Assembly: GCA_934101115.1 (NCBI GenBank)
Contig: CAKOPW010000001.1
Span: forward strand, 1 to 64,000
Direction: 5' to 3'
Source of the DNA: an uncultured Bacilli bacterium
Lineage (GTDB): Bacteria; Bacillota_I; Bacilli_A; RF39; UBA660
Length of the DNA: 64,000 nt
Part shown: positions 42,077-51,272 of the stretch, piece by piece
How the letters are laid out: each line of letters starts with the position of its first letter
Numbering within the stretch: position 1 is the first letter of the stretch
Notes under the pieces: generated by a model
The model's database searches: none
What the model was told of the DNA's origin: nothing
What the model saw: the letters and a program-made list of their open reading frames with translations, nothing else
Translations under genes and position numbers: made by a program

Positions 42077-43293
42077 AATAGTTTTTGCTCTTTGCTACTC
42101 TTTTTATTTCCTTTTGTTAATTTTCCTGAAACATCATAGAAAAATTCGATTTCTTCTCTTCTTTCAGGTGATGCAAAATTGTAAGCTCGTCTTATTTCCT
42201 CCTCGCTTCTTCCAAAGATTTTGTAGTATTTTATTATATCTTTAATAAGACCGTTTTCATCACATAAAGTTTTCTCGTCTTCTACGTTTCTTTTAAAATT
42301 ATTTTGGAATCTAGCAATAGTTTGATTAAGTATTTCTTTTTCTTTGTCTGATAACACTACATTTAATCTCAGTTTATAATCAACTGTAAAAGCTTTTGAA
42401 ATAATTCTTTTTTCACAACCGTCCAAAGTTGACATCATTTCGAAAAATTCTTCTCTAGAATTTCCAAATGATATAAAATAGTCGCATAAATTAAAGTCCT
42501 CTATATTTCCTTTATAACCGATAATTTCAATATTTCTCATTTCATTATCAATTAATGCTGTTAATTTAGTTTTGGGATTTAAGAATACTGTTTTTAAGTT
42601 TTCAATGTCTTGTGCAGTTAGTTTTACTGATTTCTTTTTTACATCAGTATATAATTTTCCGTATATTTTTGCTAATGTTGCTTTTATTTCAGCTGAATAA
42701 TATTTATTTAGTATGATGTTTATATCTGCGTTTTTGTATCCTTCTTTATTATGGTAACTATAGAATTTTTCTGGTAGAACAAATCCTGATTTTTTAGGTT
42801 TAGCTTCACTTTTTTTACTAAGTTCCATATGTAGACTACGTAGGTTATTACTTATCATCTTAGCTAATACGTCACAGTCACATTCTAATTCTTCCATGAT
42901 TTCATCAATAGTTAAATTGTCTTCTTTAAGATTAAAGAATAATTCAATTGCACGTTTTGCTTTTAATGGTAAAATGCGAAATTTATCTTCCACTGCTTTT
43001 AAATCCATGTCATAACCTAAAGCTATTTTTTCAAGAATATTAGTTTCTTTAAAATAATGATTTATTGAAACTTCATCAATTTTTGGTAAGCAAGCTAAAT
43101 CAACAGTAACTATTTCTTTTGCTATTGGATATAATTGCTTTTCGTAAAGAGATAAAATTGCTCTGTCTTGTGGTTTACAAAAGGATGAGAATTCATTTTC
43201 CAATTGCTCTTTTACAAATTTTGTTTCATTACCATAAATCAATTTTAAATCATCATAAGTTGCATTAAATGCTTTACAAGCTCTTTCTTCCAT
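42067..43293 (-). CDS. Helical protein with sigma-region-4-like segment (A half)
   Basis: This 408-residue protein has about residues 85-160 (YDMDLKAVEDKFRILPLKAKRAIELFFNLKEDNLTIDEIMEELECD, then a long helix) matching the layout of sigma-70 region 4: LPxxxRxxxxLxFxL, TxxEIxxxL, then xxLRxL. Later parts contain two degenerate G-N-S-R-E-E-F-like units (about 265-320, 350-395). The function is not known. It overlaps the downstream family gene by 10 nt. Confidence 0.75.
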   Translation of the reverse strand: MEERACKAFNATYDDLKLIYGNETKFVKEQLENEFSSFCKPQDRAILSLYEKQLYPIAKEIVTVDLACLPKIDEVSINHYFKETNILEKIALGYDMDLKAVEDKFRILPLKAKRAIELFFNLKEDNLTIDEIMEELECDCDVLAKMISNNLRSLHMELSKKSEAKPKKSGFVLPEKFYSYHNKEGYKNADINIILNKYYSAEIKATLAKIYGKLYTDVKKKSVKLTAQDIENLKTVFLNPKTKLTALIDNEMRNIEIIGYKGNIEDFNLCDYFISFGNSREEFFEMMSTLDGCEKRIISKAFTVDYKLRLNVVLSDKEKEILNQTIARFQNNFKRNVEDEKTLCDENGLIKDIIKYYKIFGRSEEEIRRAYNFASPERREEIEFFYDVSGKLTKGNKKSSKEQKLLCF

Positions 43294-43334
43294 AAATAAT
43301 CACACTGCCTTTGGGTGCATATTATAGCATAAAT

Positions 43335-44207
43335 TCAGTCTCTTGGAAAGTATTTTTTGTATTCGTTATGTAGGGCTTCATTTGTTAAATGTGTATATAT
43401 TTGTGTAGTTGAAATATCGGAGTGTCCAAGAAGTTCTTGTATTACTCTTAAGTCAGCTCCGTTTTCTAATAAATGTGTAGCAAATGTATGTCTAAGGGTA
43501 TGTGGCCCGATTGTTTTTTTTATACCTTTTAAAGACGCATAACTTTTAATCATTTTAAATATTCCTTGTCTTGTTAACATGCGTCCGTGATTATTTAGAA
43601 ATATGTAGTTATTTATTTCATTTTTTACAAGTTCAGGCCTATAGTTATCGATATAATCTTTTAAATACTTTATTGCGTAATCGTTTATAGGAACGATTCT
43701 TTCTTTAGATCCTTTTCCCATAACTCTTACAATACATTCGTCATAGTCAATGTTTTTAAATTCTAAATTTATTACTTCGCTTATTCTTAAACCAGTGGCA
43801 TACATGAGCTCTAAAATAGCCTTATTTCTTGAAGAAAATGCATCAGTCACTTCGATGTCTAAAAGTTTATTTACTTCATCGATTGTTAAATACGTTGGTA
43901 AATGAGTGCCTAATTTAGGAGATTTTATTCCATCAGTCGGACTTACACTAATACGACCTAGTTTTAAGAAATATGAATAAAAAGTTTTTAAACTAGAGAT
44001 GTTATGACTTACGGTTGATGGTGCTAAATCGCTTAAAGTTTGAATATATTTGTCTATATCTTTAGAAGTTATTTTAAGCAAGTCTTTGTTCTTATAGTAC
44101 TCTTCAAATTTATTTAAATCGTTTTCATATGACTTAATTGTATTTTCGGAATAATTTGCTTCAACTTCTAAATATGATAAAAAGTCGCTTATATAGATGT
44201 TATTCAT
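43335..44207 (-). CDS. Tyrosine recombinase XerD-like
   Basis: This site-specific recombinase is probably for chromosome dimer resolution. The approximately 290-residue protein has an N-terminal SAM-like DNA-binding domain (about 1-85) and a catalytic domain with Arg in ATGLRISEV, HTLRHTFATHLLENGADLRVIQELLGHSDISTTQIYTH containing the His-Arg, His and Tyr residues. ATG 44207 is chosen, with GGTGAAACAT before it, rather than the ATG at 44219. A promoter is likely at 44224-44252. It is divergent from rarA. Whether it is XerC or XerD is not settled; it resembles XerD more. Confidence 0.9.
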   Translation of the reverse strand: MNNIYISDFLSYLEVEANYSENTIKSYENDLNKFEEYYKNKDLLKITSKDIDKYIQTLSDLAPSTVSHNISSLKTFYSYFLKLGRISVSPTDGIKSPKLGTHLPTYLTIDEVNKLLDIEVTDAFSSRNKAILELMYATGLRISEVINLEFKNIDYDECIVRVMGKGSKERIVPINDYAIKYLKDYIDNYRPELVKNEINNYIFLNNHGRMLTRQGIFKMIKSYASLKGIKKTIGPHTLRHTFATHLLENGADLRVIQELLGHSDISTTQIYTHLTNEALHNEYKKYFPRD

Positions 44208-44223
44208 ATGTTTCACCATAATA

Positions 44224-44252
44224 ATGATAACAAATTTTGGAAAAATTTACAA
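44224..44252 (-). promoter_or_regulatory. Promoter of the xerD-like gene
   Basis: On the minus strand, TTGTAA (44252-44247), 17 bp and TATCAT (44229-44224). Confidence 0.6.
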
Positions 44253-44268
44253 AATAGATAATTGCTTA

Positions 44269-44277
44269 TGATATAAT
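44269..44277 (+). promoter_or_regulatory. Extended -10 promoter of rarA
   Basis: TGATATAAT with no clear -35, 18 nt before the rarA start. The TTG upstream in-frame is within this element and is not the start. Confidence 0.55.
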
Positions 44278-44294
44278 TGATTGTGGTGATATGT

Positions 44295-45488
44295 ATGGAA
44301 CTTCTTGCTAATGCTTTGCGACCAAAGTGTTTGGATGATGTTGTTGGTCAAAAACATTTGGTTGGTGAAGATAAAATTATAAGAAATTTGGTTAATAATA
44401 AACATATATTTTCGATGATATTATATGGTCCACCGGGAACCGGCAAAACTACACTTGCATATGCCATCGTTAATGAACTTGGAATCAAATATCGTATGCT
44501 TAATGCAGTAATTAATAATAAAAATGATTTTGATGTTGCTATTGAAGAAGCAAAAATGTATGGTTCACTTGTTTTAATTGTTGATGAAATACATCGTATG
44601 AATAAGGACAAGCAAGATATACTTCTTCCCTATTTGGAAAATGGCCTTATTACATTGATTGGTCTTACAACATCGAATCCTTATTTTAAAATAAATCCTG
44701 CTATACGTAGTCGTGTTCAAATATTTGAACTAAAACCGGTTAGTAAAGAGGACATTGTGGTCTGTTTAAAAAGAGCGTGTTCTAAATTGGATAAGATAAA
44801 TGTAAGTGATGAAACTCTTGAATATATTGCTTCTTTATCTAATGGTGATGTTCGAGCATCTCTTAGTTTACTAGAAGTTGCTTATTACTCGACTAAGGAT
44901 GGCAATATCACGGTTGAGTTGATTCAAAATATTAATCCTAAAGTTATCTTAGATGGAGATCAAGATGGAGATGCACATTACGATTTAATAAGTGCATTAC
45001 AAAAAAGTATTCGTGGAAGTGATGTTGATGCAGCTCTTTACTATTTAGGAAGATTAATAGTTATTGGAGATTTAGATATAATATTTAGAAGATTGAGTGT
45101 TATAGCTTATGAAGATATTGGACTTGCTAATCCTGGTATTGGACCTAAAGTTATGGCAGCAATTGAAGCAGCTAATCTTGTTGGATTACCTGAGGCACGA
45201 ATTCCTCTAGGAACTATAGTTACAGAAATGGCTTTATCACCAAAATCTAACTCGGCTCATGTAGCTTTAGATGCAGCAATAAATGATATTTCAAATGGTG
45301 TAAACGGACGTGTTCCTTCATGGCTAAAGACCAATTCTAAAGATTATAAATATCCACATGATTATAAAAATTCGTGGGTAGATCAACAATATTTACCGAC
45401 GGAAATAAAAAATAAAAAGTATTTTGTACCTCGAAATAATAAATATGAAATGAATTTAGTTAATATACATAAGGAGATGAAAAAATGA
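44295..45488 (+). CDS. rarA: Replication-associated recombination protein A (RarA/MgsA)
   Basis: This AAA+ ATPase acts at stalled replication forks. The 397-residue protein has Walker A YGPPGTGKTT, Walker B VDEIHRMNKDKQD, and the sensor region LTTSNPYFKINPAIRSR, followed by the family's C-terminal oligomerisation part. The start is ATG 44295 with GTGGTGAT upstream. It overlaps gpsA by 4 nt. In Bacillus rarA is next to yrvM (tcdA); here it is about 5 kb from tcdA because of an inserted gene block. Confidence 0.96.
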   Translation: MELLANALRPKCLDDVVGQKHLVGEDKIIRNLVNNKHIFSMILYGPPGTGKTTLAYAIVNELGIKYRMLNAVINNKNDFDVAIEEAKMYGSLVLIVDEIHRMNKDKQDILLPYLENGLITLIGLTTSNPYFKINPAIRSRVQIFELKPVSKEDIVVCLKRACSKLDKINVSDETLEYIASLSNGDVRASLSLLEVAYYSTKDGNITVELIQNINPKVILDGDQDGDAHYDLISALQKSIRGSDVDAALYYLGRLIVIGDLDIIFRRLSVIAYEDIGLANPGIGPKVMAAIEAANLVGLPEARIPLGTIVTEMALSPKSNSAHVALDAAINDISNGVNGRVPSWLKTNSKDYKYPHDYKNSWVDQQYLPTEIKNKKYFVPRNNKYEMNLVNIHKEMKK

Positions 45489-46459
45489 ATATAGCAATAA
45501 TTGGAACAGGAGTTTATGGTATTGCAATGGCTACTGCTCTTGCTCAAAATGAAAAAAATAATATAAAAATGTGGTCCGAAAGTGATGAATCACTAAATAG
45601 AATAGAAAAATCAAGAAAAAACTTTAAAGACTTGGGTGGAATAAAGTTACCTGATAAACTTGTATTCTCTACTTCTTATGAAGAAGTTATGAAGGATGCT
45701 GATTTGGTGTTTATAATGGTAGCTGCTAAATATGTTTCAAGCGTATGCGAGAATATGAAAAAATATATTACTAAGAATATGCACTTTGTTATTGGTTCAA
45801 AAGGAATTGAACAAAAAACATGTTTATTTATTGATGAAATATTTCAAAACAATATTCCAACAAACAAACTTGGAGTTATATCTGGGCCATCATTCGCAAT
45901 TGATATAGCCTTTTTAGAACCTATTGGCTTGACTTTAGCTACTAAAAACAAAAGTACTGCTAAGTTGGTTCATGAAGCATATGAAAATACCAATATTAAA
46001 CTAAGAGATACAAATGATATTGTTGGTATAGAAATTTGTGGATCTATAAAAAATGTTATCGCGATTGCTGCTGGAGTGTTAGATGGTTTAGGATACAAGG
46101 AATCAACTAGAAGTTTTCTTATAACAGAATCTTTGCATGATATTAAAGAACTTATTGATAATCTTGGAGGAAATAAAAAGACTATTCTTTCGTTTGCTGG
46201 TGTTGGAGATTTACTATTAACAGCAACAAGTGAAAAATCACGTAATTATACATATGGTGTGTTGCTTGGCAAGAAAGATATGAAAAAAGCAGCAGATTAC
46301 ATAAATACAACCACTGTAGAAGGATATTATACACTTAATAGTATATATGCCCTACTACGTAAGAAAAAAGTAAAAATGCCAGTAATTGATATTATATATG
46401 ATATTGTAATAAATGGTGCTGACCCAAGGATTTTAGTAGATTTTCTTATGAAAAAATAA
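45485..46459 (+). CDS. gpsA: NAD(P)-dependent glycerol-3-phosphate dehydrogenase
   Basis: GpsA makes sn-glycerol-3-phosphate for membrane lipids. The 324-residue protein has the Rossmann motif IGTGVYGIAMA at the start, the GPSFA and catalytic-Lys region (EICGSIKNVIAIAAG), and FAGVGDLLLT. Its ATG overlaps the rarA stop. It is followed by a terminator. Confidence 0.96.
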   Translation: MNIAIIGTGVYGIAMATALAQNEKNNIKMWSESDESLNRIEKSRKNFKDLGGIKLPDKLVFSTSYEEVMKDADLVFIMVAAKYVSSVCENMKKYITKNMHFVIGSKGIEQKTCLFIDEIFQNNIPTNKLGVISGPSFAIDIAFLEPIGLTLATKNKSTAKLVHEAYENTNIKLRDTNDIVGIEICGSIKNVIAIAAGVLDGLGYKESTRSFLITESLHDIKELIDNLGGNKKTILSFAGVGDLLLTATSEKSRNYTYGVLLGKKDMKKAADYINTTTVEGYYTLNSIYALLRKKKVKMPVIDIIYDIVINGADPRILVDFLMKK

Positions 46460-46471
46460 TAATTTATAGCA

Positions 46472-46504
46472 TTTTAAAAACGTTGATTATTTCAACGTTT
46501 TTTT
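46472..46504. terminator. Bidirectional terminator between gpsA and the convergent large gene
   Basis: AAAAACGTTGA/TCAACGTTTTT with T-runs on both strands. The convergent large gene's last codons (KTLK, stop) are inside it. Confidence 0.9.
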
Positions 46505-49500
46505 CATGTCAGTATTACCATCATCTGTTGGATTTTCTTCCTGTATAGAAAAGATGTTTTTTTCACTATTGAATGACATTCTTTTATTTATTTCTTCTTT
46601 TAAAAGAGTAATTCCGTTAATTAAAATTTTACATAGCTCATATACATCAATATTTAATATTTCAGCTTCTTCTTCTAAACTTACTTCATTATTTTTGTTT
46701 ACTACAAATTCACTTAAAAGAAAATATTCATATAATTTAGGCAATTTAAGTTTTAATAGTAATTCTTTTGTAATTATGTGCTCTGCTTTAATTCCTGATA
46801 TGTATTCACTTATATACTCTTTTATCTCCTCAAATGATCGCTCTTCCTCAATTACTAAATTGTTTTGTGGATTTTCATTCTCTTTTGGCTTAGTTTTTGG
46901 TTTTAAATAAACCAGTAAATTTCTAGTAAAATACAAATATGCTGCAGTACCATGTTTAATTGTACCTTTTATTTCAAATTTGTAATTTTCATCACTTACT
47001 TTTATTATTTTTGTAACTTCATCAAAATATTTTTTTCCTTGTTTTGCTGATTTATATGCTAGAGTTAGTTTCTCATCGGTAATACCAAAGTTTTTATAAT
47101 ACTCATTTAAAGTTTTGCAAAAATCAATTTTTACTTTACAAGTATGATCTTTACCTTTTTTGTCACTTTCTTCTTTTATTTTCTTTTCTAGAAAGTTTGC
47201 TAAATTAGGAATTAAATTTAACTTAGTTACGTCCTTACCGCGTCCGAGTCTATATGTACATAACGATTTTGGTATATCTTGCATAAGATATCGAATATCA
47301 TCTTTATTTAAATCAATAGCTTTTTTTAAAGTGAAAATATGTCTATTTTCATTTTCTTCAACAATGTTCATTAGTCTATGAAACCAATTATGTCGAAATG
47401 AGTTGGATGCCAAAGATGAATATAAATATTCTAAATCGTCATCATCAAAACCTAATGATTTATAATATTCATTTAAATTTTCATAATTTGTAATTATTGC
47501 TATTCTATTTGTTTTCGGAGAATGAAGACCAATATATTTTTCTACATTTTTGGGCAGGTTGAGTTTATCGGTTGATTTGCTGTGTGTAACTCTAAATCTA
47601 TATAACATTACAGGTATGGTTTTAGTGTAAAAATAATAGCTTTTTTTATCAGTTTCTTCTATTGCCTTAGTCAATGTGAATATGTGTTTTTTGTCTTTTG
47701 TTTCAGTGATTTTTGTGGTTTCAGAAAGAACTGCTTTTTCTTTTTTTGTTAATTGCTTATATACTTCTTCTAAATCGTTATCATCAAAGCCTAATGCTTT
47801 ATAGTAATCGTTTAAAGTTTTGTAATTTGTAATTATTGCTATTCTCTTTGCTTTCGGAGAATGAAGACTAATATATTTTTCTACACTTTTAGCCAGGTTA
47901 AGTTTATCAGTAGATTTGTTGTGTGTAACTCTAAATCTATATAATTTTACAGGCATGGAATGGGTGTAAAAATAATAGCCTTTTTCATCGCCTTTTTCTA
48001 TTGCTTTAGTGAATGTAAATATGTGTTTTTTGTCTTTTGTTTCAGTGATTTTTGTGGTTTCAGAAAGAATTCCGTTTTCTTCTTTTGTTAATTGCTTATA
48101 AACTCCTTCTAAGTCGTTATCATCAAAACCTAATGCTTTACAATAATCATTAAATGTTTTAAAGTTTTTTATTGGTGGTGCTGATCTATTTGTTTCACCA
48201 GCCTTTTTTGCTGAAGAAGACAATTTTATTTCATCATTTGTTTTACCGAATTTAATTCTGTGTTTACACATTGATATTGGTATGTATTTTGCAAAATAAT
48301 CACGATCCTTTTTGCTTAAATTTGATGATGGCGTTTTAAAAGCAAAAATATGTTTATCTTTTTTTTCTTCAATAATATCCAATAATCTATTAAAATAATC
48401 TTTGCGGATTGGATACTCTTCTAAAGATGAATACAAGGCTTCTAAATCGCTATCATCAAAACCTAATGCTTTATAGTAATCGTTTAAATTTTTATAATTT
48501 CTTATCTTAGGATAAGTTTTAGTAGAATTTGACTTTATGCGCTTTCTAACGTTCTTTGATAGCTCAAGTTTATCAACATTTTTGCCATTTCTTACTCTAA
48601 TTTTACAAAGTCTTATAATAACACTTTGAGTATAATATTGATGGTTTATTTGATCTTCCTTTTGGGTTAGCCTTTTTGTCAATGTAAATATATGTTTGTG
48701 TTCTTCATCTTCGGTGACATCTATACATTCGATAAATCTTGCTTTTTCTTTTTCGTTTAGCTCATTATACATAGTTTCTAAGTCTTCGTTGTCAAATCCC
48801 AATCCATCACAATAATCATTAAATGTTTTAAAATTCTTTATTCCTTTTTTTACATTTATTTTATTTGGTATATATTCAGTAAAATGTCTTGATATAGAAG
48901 AATCGATATCTTTTTTTACAATGAAATCGTTTGTACCATCAAGTTTCCTTAAAACGCTGATGTAATTGCAAAATGTTTTTAGATCGTCATCACTTATTTT
49001 TTGATAGTATTTTTCTAGATCATTACCTGTGATTCCTATAGATTCATAATAAGTTTTTAAATCGGCAGTTACAGGAATAATAATTTTCTTCTCTTCAATT
49101 GCTTTTTTCTTAACTGCTATAGTAGGGATTGATTCTGGTTTTTTATTGGAATCTGTTTTCAAACTATTTTTCTTTGGCTGTTCAATATTTGCTGTTATTT
49201 TAGATATTTCTTTTTTAGTCATTTCAATTAAAGCTTTTCCTATTCCTTTATCTTCACTTCTAGTAAGTTCAAAAATTAATCCTTTTTCCTTATAAGATAA
49301 TTTAACATCTTTAATCTCATTAAAATCTTTATCATATTTTCTCTTTATTAATGCACAATCTTTATCACTTAATGAACGATAAGCATTTAAAAAATCTAAA
49401 GATGAATACCCTTTACTCTTATAAAATTTTATTAAGTTAAATGTTTCTTCTTTTACTTTTAATGGTGTCTTTTTTAATCTTTTTATGTCTTCAGCCTTTT

Positions 49501-50245
49501 TTGCTCTTAATTTTGTTATTTGAACATCGATGTTATTTTCACCATCTAGAACAGAATTGATGATTACATCATCACCATCAGCAATTGGAATCAATGGTGA
49601 CTTAGCTGAAGAGTAATTATATCCATAATATTTTTGTAAAGCGTTTTTTGTTTTATCGTCATAAATATTTAATGCATCAATTATTTCTTTTCTTTCGTAG
49701 CCTTTCTTTTCAATCTCGATCATTAACATACTTGGAATTTTAATTTTTTCTTTTTTATTACTTCTTATAACTTTTATATTAAACTCTAATTGACGTAAAA
49801 TCTGTAATGTGTTTTTATAGAATTCTCTTGGTGTAATATCAAAAATCTTTGTAATATTTTTTAAATCGACTTTTTTTCTGTCAATTCCAAAGTAACACAT
49901 GAACATGCTATAGGCTTCTGATGGTAATCTTAATGTAATTTTTTCTACTTCGTTTAAATTTAAATCATAAGCTAAGATTATCTTTCTAATCATTAAGTTA
50001 TCAGGTGAACTGAAAAAACTTCTTAAATCTTTGTTTTTTTCTTTTAATTTATTTGCACAAAGAACATCTAATTCAATTAGCTTGGTTGCTAATTTTAACA
50101 TATCTTCGTTAGCTTTACTAATCGGATTATTTTTAGCTCTATCGTATTTTTCTTTAATTATTTTGCGAACGAATTCTTCCTCATATTCCATTATTATTTT
50201 AAAAGTTTCTTCATCAGTTTTAAAATCTACCCATGGTTCTTTCAT
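46487..50245 (-). CDS. Giant helical repeat protein with sigma-region-4-like ends (family copy 2)
   Basis: This 1252-residue protein is the largest member of the family at 39-43 kb. Residues 1-160 match copy 1, including a sigma-region-4-like stretch (about 105-155: LRLPSEAYSMFMCYFGIDRK...). Then come an FYKSKGY segment (about 270-330), seven units of about 75-120 residues (about 394-1117) built on NYKTLNDYYKALGFDDxDLExxY, KHIFTLTKAI and a R-x-R-x2-x-G/N-K-x3-K-L end, and a C-terminal region-4-like stretch (about 1155-1225). Units 4 and 5 are almost identical. There is no membrane segment. It is probably a DNA- or RNA-binding scaffold, but that is inference only. Confidence 0.85.
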   Translation of the reverse strand: MKEPWVDFKTDEETFKIIMEYEEEFVRKIIKEKYDRAKNNPISKANEDMLKLATKLIELDVLCANKLKEKNKDLRSFFSSPDNLMIRKIILAYDLNLNEVEKITLRLPSEAYSMFMCYFGIDRKKVDLKNITKIFDITPREFYKNTLQILRQLEFNIKVIRSNKKEKIKIPSMLMIEIEKKGYERKEIIDALNIYDDKTKNALQKYYGYNYSSAKSPLIPIADGDDVIINSVLDGENNIDVQITKLRAKKAEDIKRLKKTPLKVKEETFNLIKFYKSKGYSSLDFLNAYRSLSDKDCALIKRKYDKDFNEIKDVKLSYKEKGLIFELTRSEDKGIGKALIEMTKKEISKITANIEQPKKNSLKTDSNKKPESIPTIAVKKKAIEEKKIIIPVTADLKTYYESIGITGNDLEKYYQKISDDDLKTFCNYISVLRKLDGTNDFIVKKDIDSSISRHFTEYIPNKINVKKGIKNFKTFNDYCDGLGFDNEDLETMYNELNEKEKARFIECIDVTEDEEHKHIFTLTKRLTQKEDQINHQYYTQSVIIRLCKIRVRNGKNVDKLELSKNVRKRIKSNSTKTYPKIRNYKNLNDYYKALGFDDSDLEALYSSLEEYPIRKDYFNRLLDIIEEKKDKHIFAFKTPSSNLSKKDRDYFAKYIPISMCKHRIKFGKTNDEIKLSSSAKKAGETNRSAPPIKNFKTFNDYCKALGFDDNDLEGVYKQLTKEENGILSETTKITETKDKKHIFTFTKAIEKGDEKGYYFYTHSMPVKLYRFRVTHNKSTDKLNLAKSVEKYISLHSPKAKRIAIITNYKTLNDYYKALGFDDNDLEEVYKQLTKKEKAVLSETTKITETKDKKHIFTLTKAIEETDKKSYYFYTKTIPVMLYRFRVTHSKSTDKLNLPKNVEKYIGLHSPKTNRIAIITNYENLNEYYKSLGFDDDDLEYLYSSLASNSFRHNWFHRLMNIVEENENRHIFTLKKAIDLNKDDIRYLMQDIPKSLCTYRLGRGKDVTKLNLIPNLANFLEKKIKEESDKKGKDHTCKVKIDFCKTLNEYYKNFGITDEKLTLAYKSAKQGKKYFDEVTKIIKVSDENYKFEIKGTIKHGTAAYLYFTRNLLVYLKPKTKPKENENPQNNLVIEEERSFEEIKEYISEYISGIKAEHIITKELLLKLKLPKLYEYFLLSEFVVNKNNEVSLEEEAEILNIDVYELCKILINGITLLKEEINKRMSFNSEKNIFSIQEENPTDDGNTDMKKTLK
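47492..48169 (-). repeat. Near-identical tandem 339-bp units 4 and 5 of the giant protein
   Basis: Protein residues about 693-805 and 806-918 (48169-47831 and 47830-47492) share most positions and long identical DNA stretches. This marks a recent in-frame tandem duplication. Other units are more diverged. Confidence 0.8.
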
Positions 50246-50323
50246 AAATTACCTCGTAATGCTTTTTGTTTTATTATACTCTTGAAAACAATTCTTGAAA
50301 AGACTTTAATTTTATAAATTAAT

Positions 50324-50350
50324 AAAAAAAGTAACTAATAATTTAGTTAC
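50324..50350 (-). terminator. Terminator after tcdA
   Basis: On the minus strand the stem GTAACTAA/TTAGTTAC with a 4-nt loop is followed by T7. Confidence 0.85.
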
Positions 50351-50374
50351 CCTTTATATAAAACAAAAGATTAT

Positions 50375-51043
50375 TTATTTTATTAAATCGTTAAACACAT
50401 ATGATGCACATAAAAGTCCAGCAACGCTTGGAACTAGATTGGCTGTACCTAACATATTTATTTGTTTTGGCACTTCAGTTGATGATACAACATAAAGTTT
50501 TTTATTAATATGAGCTTTCTTTACTTTATTTCTTAATAATCTTGCGATAGGGTCATTGTTGGTTTTGTCTAGTGTTGTTATTTCAAGCTTTGTAGGGTCA
50601 GTTTTTTTGGCAGTTCCCATACAAGATATAAGTTTATATGAATAATGTAAACTTTCTTCCATTAATGCGAATTTAACATCTATTGTGTCACAGGCATCTA
50701 TTATGTAATCAAAATTTTGATCTAAAAGATTTTTTATATTTTCTTTATTTAATTTTTCTTTTAATATTTGTATCTTAATATTTGGATTTATTAAAAGTGC
50801 TCGCTTTTTTGCTTCGTCGACTTTGTATTTACCGATATTTGTTGTATTAGTTATCAGTTGCCTATTTAAATTAGATAATTCTATTGTATCAAAATCCACT
50901 ATTGTTATGTTACAAAATCCATTTCTTATAAATGCTTCTAAGGCATAACTTCCTACACCACCAACTCCAATAAGAAGAATTTTTTTGCTTTCAATCTCTT
51001 TGAGTTTTTCTTCTCCAATAAGACCAATTAATCTTTCAAACAT
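50375..51043 (-). CDS. tcdA: tRNA threonylcarbamoyladenosine dehydratase (TcdA-like)
   Basis: This E1/ThiF-like adenylating enzyme cyclises t6A37 in tRNA. The 222-residue protein has IGVGGVGSYALEAFIRNG (nucleotide-binding loop), DFDTIELSNLNRQ, and a D-A-C-D-T motif followed by KTDPTKLEI. ATG 51043 is preferred, following AAGGTGAATATT. The gene lies directly downstream of the 6S RNA gene, the Bacillus arrangement (bsrA-yrvM). Confidence 0.92.
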   Translation of the reverse strand: MFERLIGLIGEEKLKEIESKKILLIGVGGVGSYALEAFIRNGFCNITIVDFDTIELSNLNRQLITNTTNIGKYKVDEAKKRALLINPNIKIQILKEKLNKENIKNLLDQNFDYIIDACDTIDVKFALMEESLHYSYKLISCMGTAKKTDPTKLEITTLDKTNNDPIARLLRNKVKKAHINKKLYVVSSTEVPKQINMLGTANLVPSVAGLLCASYVFNDLIK

Positions 51044-51070
51044 AATATTCACCTTTCTTGCAAATAAAAA

Positions 51071-51231
51071 GCCTAAGAAAAGCCAGTGTGATAAAAGCCC
51101 GCTCTCACGAGGTGGGCATCACATGACCTGAATTAGGATCCCTAGCCAATGACTAGGTCTTCAACACAACAAGCCAATTAGATTCCCAATAATCACAATT
51201 AGTCGGTTTTATGTAATAGCCTCTCTTAGGT
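51071..51231 (-). ncRNA. ssrS: 6S RNA
   Basis: On the minus strand, an approximately 160-nt RNA starts with CCTAAGAGAGGC and ends with GGCTTTTCTTAGG followed by T5; these two ends pair (CCTAAGA with TCTTAGG) as the closing stem. Further internal stems (GCCCACCTCGTGAGAGCGGGC, GACCTAGTCATTGGCTAGG) flank a large open middle as in 6S RNA. It sits immediately upstream of tcdA, exactly where Bacillus 6S-1 (bsrA) lies. 6S binds sigma-A RNA polymerase as an open-promoter mimic. The call rests on structure by eye and synteny. Confidence 0.82.
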
Positions 51232-51237
51232 AATTTA

Positions 51238-51266
51238 ACTATACCATATAACTATTATTTAGTAAA
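51238..51266 (-). promoter_or_regulatory. Promoter of the 6S RNA gene
   Basis: On the minus strand, TTTACT, 17 bp and TATAGT (51243-51238), 7 nt before the 6S start. Confidence 0.6.
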
Positions 51267-51272
51267 TAAAGT

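Noticed and set aside
43335..44207. Phage or integron integrase marking a mobile island
   Set aside because: The protein is XerD-like and beside housekeeping rarA; no att repeats or phage genes seen.
46487..50245. CRISPR array or DNA tandem repeat element
   Set aside because: The repeats are protein-coding units of about 113 codons in one open frame, without spacers.
51061..51240. tRNA, SRP RNA or tmRNA at the structured region before tcdA
   Set aside because: No cloverleaf, no GGAA tetraloop Alu/S domain features, no tag reading frame; 6S fits stem, size and synteny.
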